Source: Azorhizobium caulinodans ORS 571
GTDB lineage: Bacteria; Pseudomonadota; Alphaproteobacteria; Rhizobiales; Xanthobacteraceae
Direction of reading: 5' to 3'
NCBI RefSeq assembly: GCF_000010525.1
Contig: NC_009937.1
Coordinates: 5,236,001-5,300,000 of the forward strand
DNA length: 64,000 bases
In this document: positions 1 through 8,502 of the stretch, in pieces
Numbering within the stretch: position 1 is the stretch's first letter
Layout of the letters: each line of letters opens with the position of its first letter
Program-made: the position numbers and the translations under genes
Notes under the pieces: generated by a model
Seen by the model: only the letters and a program-made list of their open reading frames with translations
What the model was told of the DNA's origin: nothing
The model's database searches: none

Positions 1-1
1 C

Positions 2-115
2 TCCCCCGAGGCGACGGAACTCGCCAACCTGCTGGCGGTGGAGATCGCCCACCTGCCGCCCGAAGCGGTGGCCGAACTGCTGGGCCGGCTCAAGATCCTG
101 CGCAAGCGCGCGTGA
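2..115 (+). CDS. C-terminal fragment of an unidentified protein
   Basis: A reading frame is already open at the left edge and closes with TGA at 113-115, giving 37 residues rich in Ala, Leu and Glu that end in a basic tail (KILRKRA). The composition looks like an amphipathic helical C-terminus. The start lies outside the window, so the protein cannot be identified. The gap to the next gene is about 100 bases, so the fragment is probably a separate transcription unit from the PRC-barrel genes. Confidence 0.4.
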   Translation, partial: SPEATELANLLAVEIAHLPPEAVAELLGRLKILRKRA

Positions 116-212
116 ACGCTCCGCGCGGGAACAGTCCGCGCCGCCCGAGGTTGACCCTTGGAGAGCCGCAAGCGGGACCCGACGTCCCGCCGCGGAGCCA
201 GGGAGGGCCGTC

Positions 213-512
213 ATGGAACCCCACGACGAAACCAAGGCGCTGATCTCGGCCAGCACCCTCAAGGGCACCGATGTCTTCGACACCGAAGGCAACCATGTGG
301 GCAGCCTGCAGGATGTGATGATCGACAAGCGCACGGGCGTGCTCGCGAGCGCCGTCATCACCTTCGGCGGCGTGCTCGGCATCGGCGGCGAGGATCGCCC
401 CGTGCCCTGGAATGCCCTGCGTTACGACGCCCGACAGGGCGGCTTCGTCATCGGCATTCCCATCCCGACCGCCGAGGAAACACCTGCTCCCGCCGTTTCC
501 GTCGCCTTCTGA
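213..512 (+). CDS. PRC-barrel domain protein, first of two tandem copies
   Basis: This 99-residue cytosolic protein has no signal peptide. It shows the small beta-barrel signature of PRC-barrel proteins: GTDVFDTEGNHVGSLQDVMIDKRTG near residues 18-42, followed by the PVPWNALRYD stretch. Such domains occur in RNA-processing factors, photosynthetic reaction centres and many stand-alone proteins of unknown or stress-linked role. The start is supported by a GGGAGGG ribosome binding site just upstream of the ATG. It precedes a second PRC-barrel gene by 35 bases, and the two share the DVMIDKR core, so a duplication is likely. The specific function is not known. Confidence 0.85.
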   Translation: MEPHDETKALISASTLKGTDVFDTEGNHVGSLQDVMIDKRTGVLASAVITFGGVLGIGGEDRPVPWNALRYDARQGGFVIGIPIPTAEETPAPAVSVAF

Positions 513-547
513 CGGGCCGGGAGCCCAACACCAAAGAGGAGAACGCC

Positions 548-910
548 ATGGTCGCGACCGACGAAACCCATAACCTCATTGCCGGCGACAAGGTGTCCGG
601 TACGAACGTCTACAACACCACGGGCGACAAGATCGGCTCGATCTACGACGTGATGATCGACAAGCGCTCCGGCAAGGTGGCCTATGCCGTGATGTCGTTC
701 GGCGGCTTCCTGGGCATGGGGGAGGACTATCACCCCTTGCCGTGGTCCACGCTGAATTACGATACCGGCATGGGCGGCTATGTGGTGCCCATGTCCCGCG
801 AGCAGCTCGAGGGCGGCCCGCATTACGGCACCAGGGACACGCCGCAGTGGGATCGCGACTACGAGACCCGCGTGCACGATTATTACAAGACGCCCTATTA
901 CTGGAGCTGA
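548..910 (+). CDS. PRC-barrel domain protein, second tandem copy
   Basis: This 120-residue protein is related to its upstream neighbour: GTNVYNTTGDKIGSIYDVMIDKR aligns with the same region there, and LPWSTLNYD matches PWNALRYD. It carries an additional C-terminal tail rich in Tyr, Asp and Arg, ending in KTPYYWS. The frame is open further upstream, but the ATG at 548 is preceded by an AAGAGGAG ribosome binding site and is where homology to the sister protein begins. Rhizobial PRC-barrel proteins of this kind are common and mostly uncharacterised. The gene ends just before a perfect 12-bp hairpin. Confidence 0.85.
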   Translation: MVATDETHNLIAGDKVSGTNVYNTTGDKIGSIYDVMIDKRSGKVAYAVMSFGGFLGMGEDYHPLPWSTLNYDTGMGGYVVPMSREQLEGGPHYGTRDTPQWDRDYETRVHDYYKTPYYWS

Positions 911-916
911 CCTCCC

Positions 917-945
917 GCGGCCCGGACCTCGACGGTCCGGGCCGC
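917..945 (+). terminator. Hairpin downstream of the PRC-barrel pair
   Basis: A perfect 12-bp inverted repeat (arms GCGGCCCGGACC and GGTCCGGGCCGC, five-base loop) begins seven bases after the stop codon. It has no long T tract, so termination is inferred from position and stability. Confidence 0.55.
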
Positions 946-1082
946 TTGGCTCAGGGCCGCGTGCCCTTTTCTGGCGTTGCGGAAACGGCCTTGTGACCCG
1001 CTTCCGCAGCGCCCGCGCTAGCCTCCCGGCCGTCCCGTGCTAAACTCCCCCTCTTTGAGAGGCCCCGGGTGCGGGAGGCTGT

Positions 1083-3746
1083 GTGACGGCGACACCGGAC
1101 GGAAAGACCCCGCGAACCGTTGAGGCTCAGGCCGCCCGCGCGCTGGAGCAGGCTCTGGTCCGCGCCCGCCATGTGGTGTTCTGGGAGCGGGCCTGGCCGC
1201 CGCTCGTGCTGGTCGCGGTCGCCGTGGCGCTGTTTCTCGTCGCCTCCTGGGCCGGCCTCTGGGTCGCCCTGCCGCCACTCGGCCGGATCATCGGCCTCAT
1301 TCTCTTTGCTCTTCTTGGCCTCGCCGCTCTGGTGCCGCTGGCTCGCATCCGGCGCCCCACGCGTGCCGAGGCCCTGGCACGCCTTGATGTGGCGAGCGGC
1401 CTGCCCCACCGGCCCGCGACCGCGCTGGGCGACGCCCTCGCGACCCGTCCCGATGATCCCGTGGGCGCCGCCCTGTGGCGGGCGCACGTCGCCCGCGCGG
1501 TGGGTGCCGCCCGGCGGCTGCGCGCCGGCCTGCCTGCGCCGCGTCTCGCCGAGCGTGATCCCTATGCCCTCCGGGCGCTGGCGCTGCTCGGCGTGGTCTC
1601 CGCCTTCTTCCTGACGCCCGGCGACCACTGGAGCCGCATCCGCACCGCCTTCGACTGGCGCGGGGCCGTGACCCCGCTCGCCTATCGGCTCGATGCCTGG
1701 ATCGACCCGCCAGCTTATACGGGACGGCCGCCGGTCGTGCTGCCGGGCCTGAGGTCCGAGGACACCATCACAGCGCAGGCCGCCGCCGTGACCGTACCCG
1801 CCGGCAGCGTGCTCGTGGTGCGCAGCGCCGGCGTGCCGCTCGATGCGCTGAAGGTGGAGAGCGGCTTCGAGGAAGTGAAGCCGGCCGAGACCGCCGATGC
1901 CGCGAAGGACGGCCCCAAGACCGAAGGCGGCAAGACCGCCCCCGCGCGCGCAGATGCGCCTCAGCCGGGCGAGCGCCGCTTCACCATCATGCGCGGCGGC
2001 GCGGTGTCCTTCAGTGGCCCGGACCAGCGCACCGCGAGCTGGCGCATTGCGGCAACGCCCGACCAGAAGCCGACCATCAGCTTCGCCCGTGACCCGCAGA
2101 CCGGACCGCGCAACACCTTCGTTCTCTCCTACCGGGTCGAGGACGATTACGGCGTCAAGGAAGCCAGGGCGATCCTGAAGGCGCTGCCGCCCGAGCGCGG
2201 CCTCTATCCCCGGCCCGGCGCACCCGTGCCCGTCGCCGGCCAGCCGCTGGTGCCGCCCCCGGACCTGCCCCTCTCCCTGCCGCAAGGCGGGCGCAGCGGC
2301 GCGGCGCAGACCTCCAAGGATCTCGTCACCCACCCCTGGGCTGGCGCCCGCGTGGAAGTGACGCTCGTCGCGAAGGACGAGGCCGGCAACGAGGGCACCA
2401 GCGACACCCGCGTGGTGCGCCTGCCGGCCCGGGCCTTCTCGAAGCCTGTCGCCCGTGCCCTCATCGAGGAGCGCCGCCGCCTCGCGCTGGATGTGGGCGC
2501 GCGCAGCCGGGTGCAGGACGTGCTGGCGGCACTGACGCTGGCGCCCGACAAGTTCGCGCTGCCGGCCAATGAATATCTCGGCCTGCGCACGGCCTATTAC
2601 CGGCTGAAGAACGCCCGCTCGGACGACGATCTCAAGGGCGTCGTGGACTATCTGTGGGACGTGGCGGTGCTGATCGAGGACGGCACGCTGAGCGCCGCCG
2701 AGCGGGAGTTGCGCGCGGCGCAGGAGGCCCTGCGCGAAGCCCTCGAACGCGGCGCCAGCGACGAGGAGATCCAGCGCCTCGCGCAGGACCTGCGGCAGGC
2801 CATGGAAAAGATGATGCGCCAGCTCGCCGAGCAGGCGCAACGCGGCGACGGCACCGACCGGCCGCTGGACCAGAACACCCGCGTGATCCGCCCGCAGGAT
2901 CTCCAGCGCATGGTGGACCGGATCGAGAATCTCGCCCGCTCCGGGTCGCGCGATGCCGCCCGCCAACTGCTGGACGAGCTTCAGGCCATGATGGACGGGA
3001 TGAAGCCCGGCAACCGTCAGGCCGGCGGCCAGCAGGGGCAGCAGCAGAGCGAACTGGGCAACATGATCCAGGAGCAGCAGCGCCTGCGCGACCGCACCTA
3101 CCAGCAGGGCCGTCCCGGCCAGCGGGGGCAACAGGGCCAGCGCGGCCAACAGGGACAGCAGGGCCAGCCTGGAGAGGGCCAGCAGGAGGGCGACAACGGC
3201 TATGGCGGCCTGCAGCAGGGCCAGCAGGAGCTGCGCCGCCGCCTCGGCCAGATGCTGGAGCAGTTCCGCCAGCAGCAGCAACAGCAGGGCCGCGGACAGG
3301 GGCAGGGCCAAGGACAAGGCCAGGGCCAGGGGGATCCGAGCGATCCCGCCAACCGCGCCGGTGAAGCCTTCGGCCGCGCCGAACAGGCCATGCGCGACGC
3401 GGAAGGCGCGCTCGGCGAGGGCAACGGGCAGGGCGCGCTCGACGCACAGGGCCGCGCCCTTCAGGCAATGCGGCAGGGCGCGCAGGCGCTGGCCGATGGC
3501 CAGCAGGGCGACCAGAACGGCCCCGGCCCCGGCGGCCCCTCCGGCGAGCAGGCCCAGCGCACGGACCCCCTCGGCCGGCCCATGCGCTCGCAGGATTATG
3601 GCGACGACTTCACCGTGAAGGTGCCGGACGAGGTGGATGCCCAGCGCGCCCGCCGCGTGCTGGAAGAACTGCGCCGCCGCCTCGAACAGACCGACCGTCC
3701 CCAGCAGGAGCTGGATTACATCGAGCGGCTGCTGCGGAACTTCTGA
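1083..3746 (+). CDS. TIGR02302/DUF4175 family membrane protein
   Basis: This 887-residue protein matches the architecture of the alphaproteobacterial TIGR02302 (DUF4175) family. Two to three N-terminal membrane segments lie at about residues 38-60, 64-92 and 170-180. A large soluble region with Ig-like beta character follows (about 200-460), then a helical region, then an extremely Gln/Gly-rich segment from about 640 to 760. The C-terminus is conserved again and ends in LDYIERLLRNF. The start is GTG with a GGGAGG ribosome binding site a few bases upstream. The family has no established biochemical role; an envelope location is inferred. In other Rhizobiales it is often near lysA, which here lies at the far end of the window. 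Confidence 0.8.
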   Translation: MTATPDGKTPRTVEAQAARALEQALVRARHVVFWERAWPPLVLVAVAVALFLVASWAGLWVALPPLGRIIGLILFALLGLAALVPLARIRRPTRAEALARLDVASGLPHRPATALGDALATRPDDPVGAALWRAHVARAVGAARRLRAGLPAPRLAERDPYALRALALLGVVSAFFLTPGDHWSRIRTAFDWRGAVTPLAYRLDAWIDPPAYTGRPPVVLPGLRSEDTITAQAAAVTVPAGSVLVVRSAGVPLDALKVESGFEEVKPAETADAAKDGPKTEGGKTAPARADAPQPGERRFTIMRGGAVSFSGPDQRTASWRIAATPDQKPTISFARDPQTGPRNTFVLSYRVEDDYGVKEARAILKALPPERGLYPRPGAPVPVAGQPLVPPPDLPLSLPQGGRSGAAQTSKDLVTHPWAGARVEVTLVAKDEAGNEGTSDTRVVRLPARAFSKPVARALIEERRRLALDVGARSRVQDVLAALTLAPDKFALPANEYLGLRTAYYRLKNARSDDDLKGVVDYLWDVAVLIEDGTLSAAERELRAAQEALREALERGASDEEIQRLAQDLRQAMEKMMRQLAEQAQRGDGTDRPLDQNTRVIRPQDLQRMVDRIENLARSGSRDAARQLLDELQAMMDGMKPGNRQAGGQQGQQQSELGNMIQEQQRLRDRTYQQGRPGQRGQQGQRGQQGQQGQPGEGQQEGDNGYGGLQQGQQELRRRLGQMLEQFRQQQQQQGRGQGQGQGQGQGQGDPSDPANRAGEAFGRAEQAMRDAEGALGEGNGQGALDAQGRALQAMRQGAQALADGQQGDQNGPGPGGPSGEQAQRTDPLGRPMRSQDYGDDFTVKVPDEVDAQRARRVLEELRRRLEQTDRPQQELDYIERLLRNF

Positions 3747-3960
3747 CGGCGGGCGCGGGAAGGCGCGGGCACGCCTCCCATCCGGCGGCCAAGCCGAGAG
3801 CGTCCATCGTTCGTCCCTCCCGAAGGGCGGCCCTCTGCCGAAGCGGTCACAGCGGCGCAGGTGCCAGCCGACGTGCGGCGCCTCCGGGATGAAGGGCCGA
3901 GAGCGGCTGCCCTGATCGGTCGCCGGGTCGTGCCCCTGCGGTGGCCCATATGACGCAGCT

Positions 3961-5715
3961 TCAGGCCGGGCGCTCGGGCAAGCCCGGCAGCGGGCCGTAA
4001 CCGGCCATCCGCGTGAAGGCATCCACGTGATGCAGCAGCGCCCAATAGTCACCAAACGCGAAGGTCGCCTCCAGATAAGGCGCCATCTCCGCCTCGGTCA
4101 TCGGGATTTCTGTCCTCCTCGCCGGTTCGCCCTCGCGCCGGTCCGTGATCTCCCACGCGCTTGGACGGGACCGCAATCCGGCACACCAGGCCTCCTGGGA
4201 TGATCCCTGCGGCGAGATCTCCACGTTCAGGTCCCCGAGCCATCCTTGCCGATCCAAGTCCCCATAAAGCCTTGCTTTGACATGCCAACCTGGGACGTCC
4301 AGCGAGAGCCAGATGGAAAGAGGCGGGAGGAAATCCGGATCTCTGGGGTCGTGGGGCGATTTGGGCCGCTTTCCCAGGTAATGGACGGTCAGCCGGCCCT
4401 TTTCCATCGGGCGCACCGTGAGAAGGTAATCCTCGCGTGCGTGATGCCGCCGCTCCGCCTCCTCACGCGTGAGGGGAAGGAGCAGCATGTTGCGGCCCGC
4501 CCGCACCAGCCGACCGTGCGAGAAGGATGGCGTATTCGTTTCCACCGGCTCGTCCGCGAACAGGCCCTCCGGCGTCTGCACCCAGGGACGGATGGAAAAC
4601 GGCGCCTCATCGCAGCGCCTCGCGTGGCTCGCTTTCGGTTCCTCCACCGGAAAGGGCGAGGGCTCCCAGACGCTCTGCAGCTTCAGCGCGACCACCATCT
4701 CGGCTTCACGCGCATGGGCCTCGGCACAAAGCTCGGCAATGTCGCGGTCGAGTTCGCTCCGCAGCTCCTGGATCGCCCGCAACATGTGCGGTCGGTCGGC
4801 ATTGTCCCGCGCGAGATCATCAAGATAGGCCTCGGCCCGCTCCGGCGCGCCAGCGAGGATGAAGGCCCGCACGGGCGCCTTGAAAAGGGCGTTGTCCCCG
4901 CCTTGTCTCCTGAATGTTCCGGCCAAACGTTCCGCAACGGCGGACAGGGTCCTCACCTGACCGGCCGGTGCGAAGACATGTTCCGCCAGATGGTCCAGAA
5001 GCAGCATCTGGAAATGTTGCTCCCAGACATCCCGTCCGGCGCCGCGCACCCTGTCCCGCAAGAAGATGTCGAAGTGCGCGTCGTACAGAGGCACCAGGAT
5101 GCGAGAGACGCTAAATGAATAGGGGTCTCCGGTCCGGTCGAAGAAGGCCCCGCGCAGCACATGGCGCACCGGGCGGATCACCAGAGCGCGGTCCGCCACC
5201 GTCAGATCCGGCCGCAAGGCGAGCAGCGGCTTCACATAGCGCTTGATGTCGGCCGGGCGCGTGCCCGGCACCCGGCCCTTCGCCTTCTCCGCGTCCCTGC
5301 GGGCCTGGACGACATCGAGGCTGCGACGGGCCATTTCCACGGCCCGATCGGCGGGGAATGGCCGGTCCTCTTCCTCATCCAGCACCACGGCCCCGAGCAA
5401 TTTGGCGAGCGCGGCGGCGGTGCAGAGCGCCGCCAGCATCTCATCCTCGTCGCCGCCCCAGCGGAAGCTCGCCGAGCGGTCGAAACCCGGATCCACCTCG
5501 CCCGCGAACTGCGCGATCATCTCCTGATCGTCGAACACGTCGAACTCGACGCCCGTTTCCTCCCGCCGCAGCTTCATGGGCAGGAAGCCCCGGTGCCCCT
5601 CCAACGTCCCCCGGCCGGAGAGGGAGACGGGAAAGGTCAGCTCCCGGAACATGGCGTTCACGGCCGCGCGGGCCGGCAAGGCGCCGCGAAAAAAGACATG
5701 CAGCTCCATCGACAT
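3961..5715 (-). CDS. Unrecognised protein of about 584 residues, intact paralogue A
   Basis: I do not recognise this family. The protein begins MSMELHVFF and has no signal peptide or clear membrane segment. An N-terminal region (about 1-150) contains an Ala/Leu-rich helix followed by GAVVLDEEE. A middle helical part includes MRPVRHVLRGA-like sequence, and a C-terminal region ends in FGDYWALLHHVDAF and GYGPLPG. It is clearly homologous over its whole length to the next gene, with matching blocks HVFF, AVNAMF, EGHRGF, FDVFD, RHVLRGA, EMAPWL/EMAPYL and FGDYW. The frame extends six codons further to a TTG, but a GGGGGGA ribosome binding site and the alignment with the sister start favour ATG at 5715. 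The N-terminal pattern vaguely recalls immunity-type proteins, which is only a guess. Confidence 0.8.
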   Translation of the reverse strand: MSMELHVFFRGALPARAAVNAMFRELTFPVSLSGRGTLEGHRGFLPMKLRREETGVEFDVFDDQEMIAQFAGEVDPGFDRSASFRWGGDEDEMLAALCTAAALAKLLGAVVLDEEEDRPFPADRAVEMARRSLDVVQARRDAEKAKGRVPGTRPADIKRYVKPLLALRPDLTVADRALVIRPVRHVLRGAFFDRTGDPYSFSVSRILVPLYDAHFDIFLRDRVRGAGRDVWEQHFQMLLLDHLAEHVFAPAGQVRTLSAVAERLAGTFRRQGGDNALFKAPVRAFILAGAPERAEAYLDDLARDNADRPHMLRAIQELRSELDRDIAELCAEAHAREAEMVVALKLQSVWEPSPFPVEEPKASHARRCDEAPFSIRPWVQTPEGLFADEPVETNTPSFSHGRLVRAGRNMLLLPLTREEAERRHHAREDYLLTVRPMEKGRLTVHYLGKRPKSPHDPRDPDFLPPLSIWLSLDVPGWHVKARLYGDLDRQGWLGDLNVEISPQGSSQEAWCAGLRSRPSAWEITDRREGEPARRTEIPMTEAEMAPYLEATFAFGDYWALLHHVDAFTRMAGYGPLPGLPERPA

Positions 5716-5855
5716 GTGCCATTCCCCCCGCAAAAATCACGGCCCCAGCAGGCGCTCACTTTCACCCAGAGCCTTCCGCGGAATGTCCGACGGCTGGCCG
5801 GGAAAGTGTGGTGCGATATCCGGTGCCGCGCGCCGGCCGGGCGCGTCACCGCTCC

Positions 5856-7586
5856 TCAGGACGCAAGCGGCGGCACGCCGGGCAGCGGCCCATGGCCGGC
5901 AAGGCGGGCGCAGGCCTCGATCCGGCGCAGCAGGGTCCAGTAGTCGCCGAAGGGGAAGACCGGCGTGAGCCACGGCGCCATCTCCGTGTCGCTCATGGGC
6001 GTTTCCACCTCGGATTTCCCCCGCCGCTGGTCTTTGGTGACCCGCACGCCCTTCGTCGCATCGAGACGGGTCTGCCAGACATGGATATGCCGTTCGAGGT
6101 CGTGCACGATGATCTCAAGGCGCCCCATCCGCCCCAGATCCCGCTGCTCGTCCTTGAAGGAGGCATGAAGGCCCCATCCCGGCGTGCGCAGGTTCACGAA
6201 CACATCGAGCGGCGCGAGCATACCGGCATCTCTGCGGTCGCCCGGGTTCGCCTGATCCCACACGCCATAATGGATGGTCAGAAGGTCCGTGGGAGACAGC
6301 CGGACCACCATGCAATAGCGGTCATGCGCCTGATGCCTCTGCTCGGCTTCCTCCCGCGACAGCGGCGCAAGGCGAATGAACGCATCGCCGTGGTCCTGAA
6401 GCCGTTTGGAGAAGACGGGCGCGTCCAGTTCCTCCGGCAGGGCACCATACAGATCGTCCGGCAGCGGCGCTCATGGCGCCAGCGGGAAGGGCGCCTCGTC
6501 GGTGCGGGCGGCCCGGCTTCCCTTCGGCAGTTCCACCGGAAACGGCGTCGGCTCCCAGATGGCCTTGAGCTTCAGGATCGACGCCATGTCGGCTTCGCGC
6601 CGGTGGTGGTCGTCGCACATGTCGGCGATGTCCCGGCCGAGGTCCCCGCGCAGCTTACGCATGAGCTCCGCCTCATGCTCGCCATTCGCGCTGCGCTCGC
6701 CCTCCTCCACGAAGGCGGCGGCCTGTTCCGCTTCCCCCGCGAGGAGGAGCGAGCGGACGAGGGCGATGATGTGCTCGCCATTCGGGTGCTTGCGCGTGCG
6801 CATGGCCCCGGCGAAATCGGACAGGCTCGTCACGCTGGCGAGCGGCGTGAACACCTGCTCGCGCAACTGGTCCAGCAGCAGCGGCTGGAAGTGCGGCTCC
6901 CAGATCTCCCATGCGCCGGGCAGTTGATCGTAGCTGGTGCAGGCCACGGTCGGGTCATACATGGGCATGAGCAGGCGATGGATGTCGACCGCGTAGCGGT
7001 CATAGCGACCGAGCGCGGCACCTCGCAGGACGTGGCGGACAGGCCGCATCACCAGATAGCGGTCCACCAGCACCAGATCCTTCCGGGACTCCAGGAGGGG
7101 TCTGAGATACTCCCGCAGATGGATGGGGCTGGTGCCCCCCTTAAATCCAATTGCCCGCTCGCCCTCGAGCTGCGGCACGATCCATTTGAGCATGCCCCGC
7201 GCCTTCTCCACCGCCTCCTCGGCGGAGAACGGGCTCACAGCCTCGTCGTCCAGGACCACCGCACCGAGCATCGTCGCCAGCGCGGCAGCCGTGCAGAGGG
7301 CGGCCAGCCGTTCCTCGTCATCGCCACTCCAGCGAAATGTGACGGAGCGGTCGAAGGCCGGGTCCATGGCGCCGGCCATCAGCGCCAGCATCTCCGCATT
7401 GTCGAAGACGTCGAACTCGAACCCCGTTTCCACATGCTGGAGACGCATGGGCATGAAGCCCCGGTGCCCTTCCAGCGCGCCCTGCCCCGGAAGCGCGAAG
7501 GGAAAGTGCAATGCGTTGAACATCGCATTGACGGCCATGCGCTCGGGCAACCGGCCGCTGAAAAAGACGTGGATCTCCGGAAACAT
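5856..7586 (-). pseudogene. Unrecognised paralogue B, interrupted by an in-frame TGA
   Basis: This is the sister of the 3961-5715 gene and starts MFPEIHVFF after a GGGGGTG ribosome binding site. Translation stops at TGA (6471-6473, codon 372), but the same frame continues without another stop for 204 codons. The continuation is homologous to the C-terminal third of the sister (SREEAEQRH, EMAPWL, FGDYWTLLRRIEA, HGPLPGVP). In the sister the codon at this point is TGG (Trp378, in RPWVQTP), so one base change, TGG to TGA, explains the interruption. Either the copy is a recent nonsense pseudogene, or it makes a truncated 371-residue protein, or the base is a sequencing error. Neighbouring genes use TGA as an ordinary stop. 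Confidence 0.8.
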
Positions 7587-7624
7587 GTGTCACCCCCGGC
7601 AATTGCCCGTGGCCAAAACGGCCG

Positions 7625-7685
7625 GCAGCCGGAGAATAGAACAAAATAGGAACAAAACAACCAAAAGTTGAATTGGTGGCGCGGC
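7625..7685 (-). promoter_or_regulatory. AT-rich promoter region upstream of paralogue B
   Basis: Within a 68% GC genome this segment is conspicuously AT-rich. Read on the minus strand it is a run of T-rich hexamers, including TTGGTT and, 17 bases later, TTCTAT, about 50 bases ahead of the paralogue B start codon. A sigma-70-type promoter is plausible but not demonstrated. Confidence 0.35.
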
Positions 7686-7763
7686 GGCGCGGTTCCGCCC
7701 CACACGCCAATCACGCTGAACGATGGCAAGCCATAAACAGCTGCAACCCAAGCGCGGCGGAAC

Positions 7764-7788
7764 GGCGCCGGCTCCCTCAGCCGGCGCC
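7764..7788 (-). terminator. Hairpin just past hpt
   Basis: A perfect 10-bp inverted repeat (GGCGCCGGCT / AGCCGGCGCC, loop of five) starts eight bases beyond the hpt stop codon. There is no T tract, so the terminator call rests on position and stem strength. Confidence 0.45.
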
Positions 7789-7796
7789 CGTGAGGC

Positions 7797-8333
7797 TCAG
7801 TCGAGCTGCTCGATATGGCCGATGAAGGGAAGCTGGCGGAACGCGTGGGCGACATCCATGCCGTAGCCGACCACGAATACGTCCGGCGTCATGAAGCCCA
7901 CATAATCGGCGTCGATCTGCACCGCCCGCTTGCCGGGCTTCTCCAACAGCACGCACACCTTCACGGTGCGGGCGCCGCGTGCCATCAGCAGGTCCTTCGC
8001 GAAGGCCAGCGTGCGACCGGATTCCAGAATGTCGTCCACCAGCAGCACGTCGCGGCCGCGCACGTCGCTTTCCACATCCCGCAGGATGGTCACCTGGCCG
8101 GAGGAGACCTGCGCATCGCGATAGCTGGAGAGGTGCACGAACTCCATTTCCGGTGCCATGCCAGAGGCGTGCATCGCCCGCAGAAGGTCGGCGGCGAACA
8201 CGAACGAGCCTTTCAGCACCGCGACCACGAGCAGATTCTCGAAGCCCGCGCCGGCGATTTCGCTCGCCAGTTCCTTGTTGCGGGCGGCAATGCGGTTCTC
8301 GTCGAACAGAACTTTAACGGGTGGTAGGGACAT
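7797..8333 (-). CDS. hpt: Hypoxanthine phosphoribosyltransferase
   Basis: The 178-residue protein transfers phosphoribose from PRPP to hypoxanthine or guanine, giving IMP or GMP in purine salvage in the cytosol. The PRPP-binding motif DVLLVDDILESGRTL is intact near residues 95-109, and VLKGSFVFAADL and DYVGFMTPDVFVVGYGMD are typical of bacterial Hpt. The frame extends upstream, but the ATG at 8333 follows GGAGGAAC and gives the usual length. The gene is divergent from ftsE, a common arrangement in Rhizobiales. Purine salvage also ties in with the purine degradation cluster at 19-25.5 kb. Confidence 0.93.
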   Translation of the reverse strand: MSLPPVKVLFDENRIAARNKELASEIAGAGFENLLVVAVLKGSFVFAADLLRAMHASGMAPEMEFVHLSSYRDAQVSSGQVTILRDVESDVRGRDVLLVDDILESGRTLAFAKDLLMARGARTVKVCVLLEKPGKRAVQIDADYVGFMTPDVFVVGYGMDVAHAFRQLPFIGHIEQLD

Positions 8334-8502
8334 GGTTCCTCCGTGACGGCCGAGCATGCCGCGCCGGACACCGATCGTCCAGCGCACCGCGCGCAGCCCT
8401 CCCATGGGCACGGCATGGGCATGCTCATGCTTGATTCACCCTCTGGCCTTGCCGCTCTATGGTGGCGCACGAAGGCTTGGACGATTCGAGGAAGGTGCAG
8501 GG

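Noticed and set aside
3020-3350. CRISPR-like or tandem repeat array in the CAG/GGC-rich stretch
   Set aside because: The repeats are codon-level Gln/Gly coding repeats in frame with the TIGR02302 protein, with no spacer structure.
951-4055. Minus-strand open frame of 1034 codons opposite the TIGR02302 gene
   Set aside because: It is antisense to a gene with clear family features and reads as low-complexity Ala/Leu/Gly/His sequence, as expected from the third-codon GC bias.
6471-6473. Selenocysteine or recoded TGA in paralogue B
   Set aside because: The sister has Trp, not Cys, at this position; neighbouring genes use TGA as a stop, and no selenocysteine-type context was recognised. A simple nonsense change is more economical.
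5358-7649. Plus-strand open frame of 763 codons opposite the two paralogues
   Set aside because: The minus-strand products are homologous to each other over their whole length with good ribosome binding sites; the plus frame reads as Arg/Ala/Pro-rich shadow.
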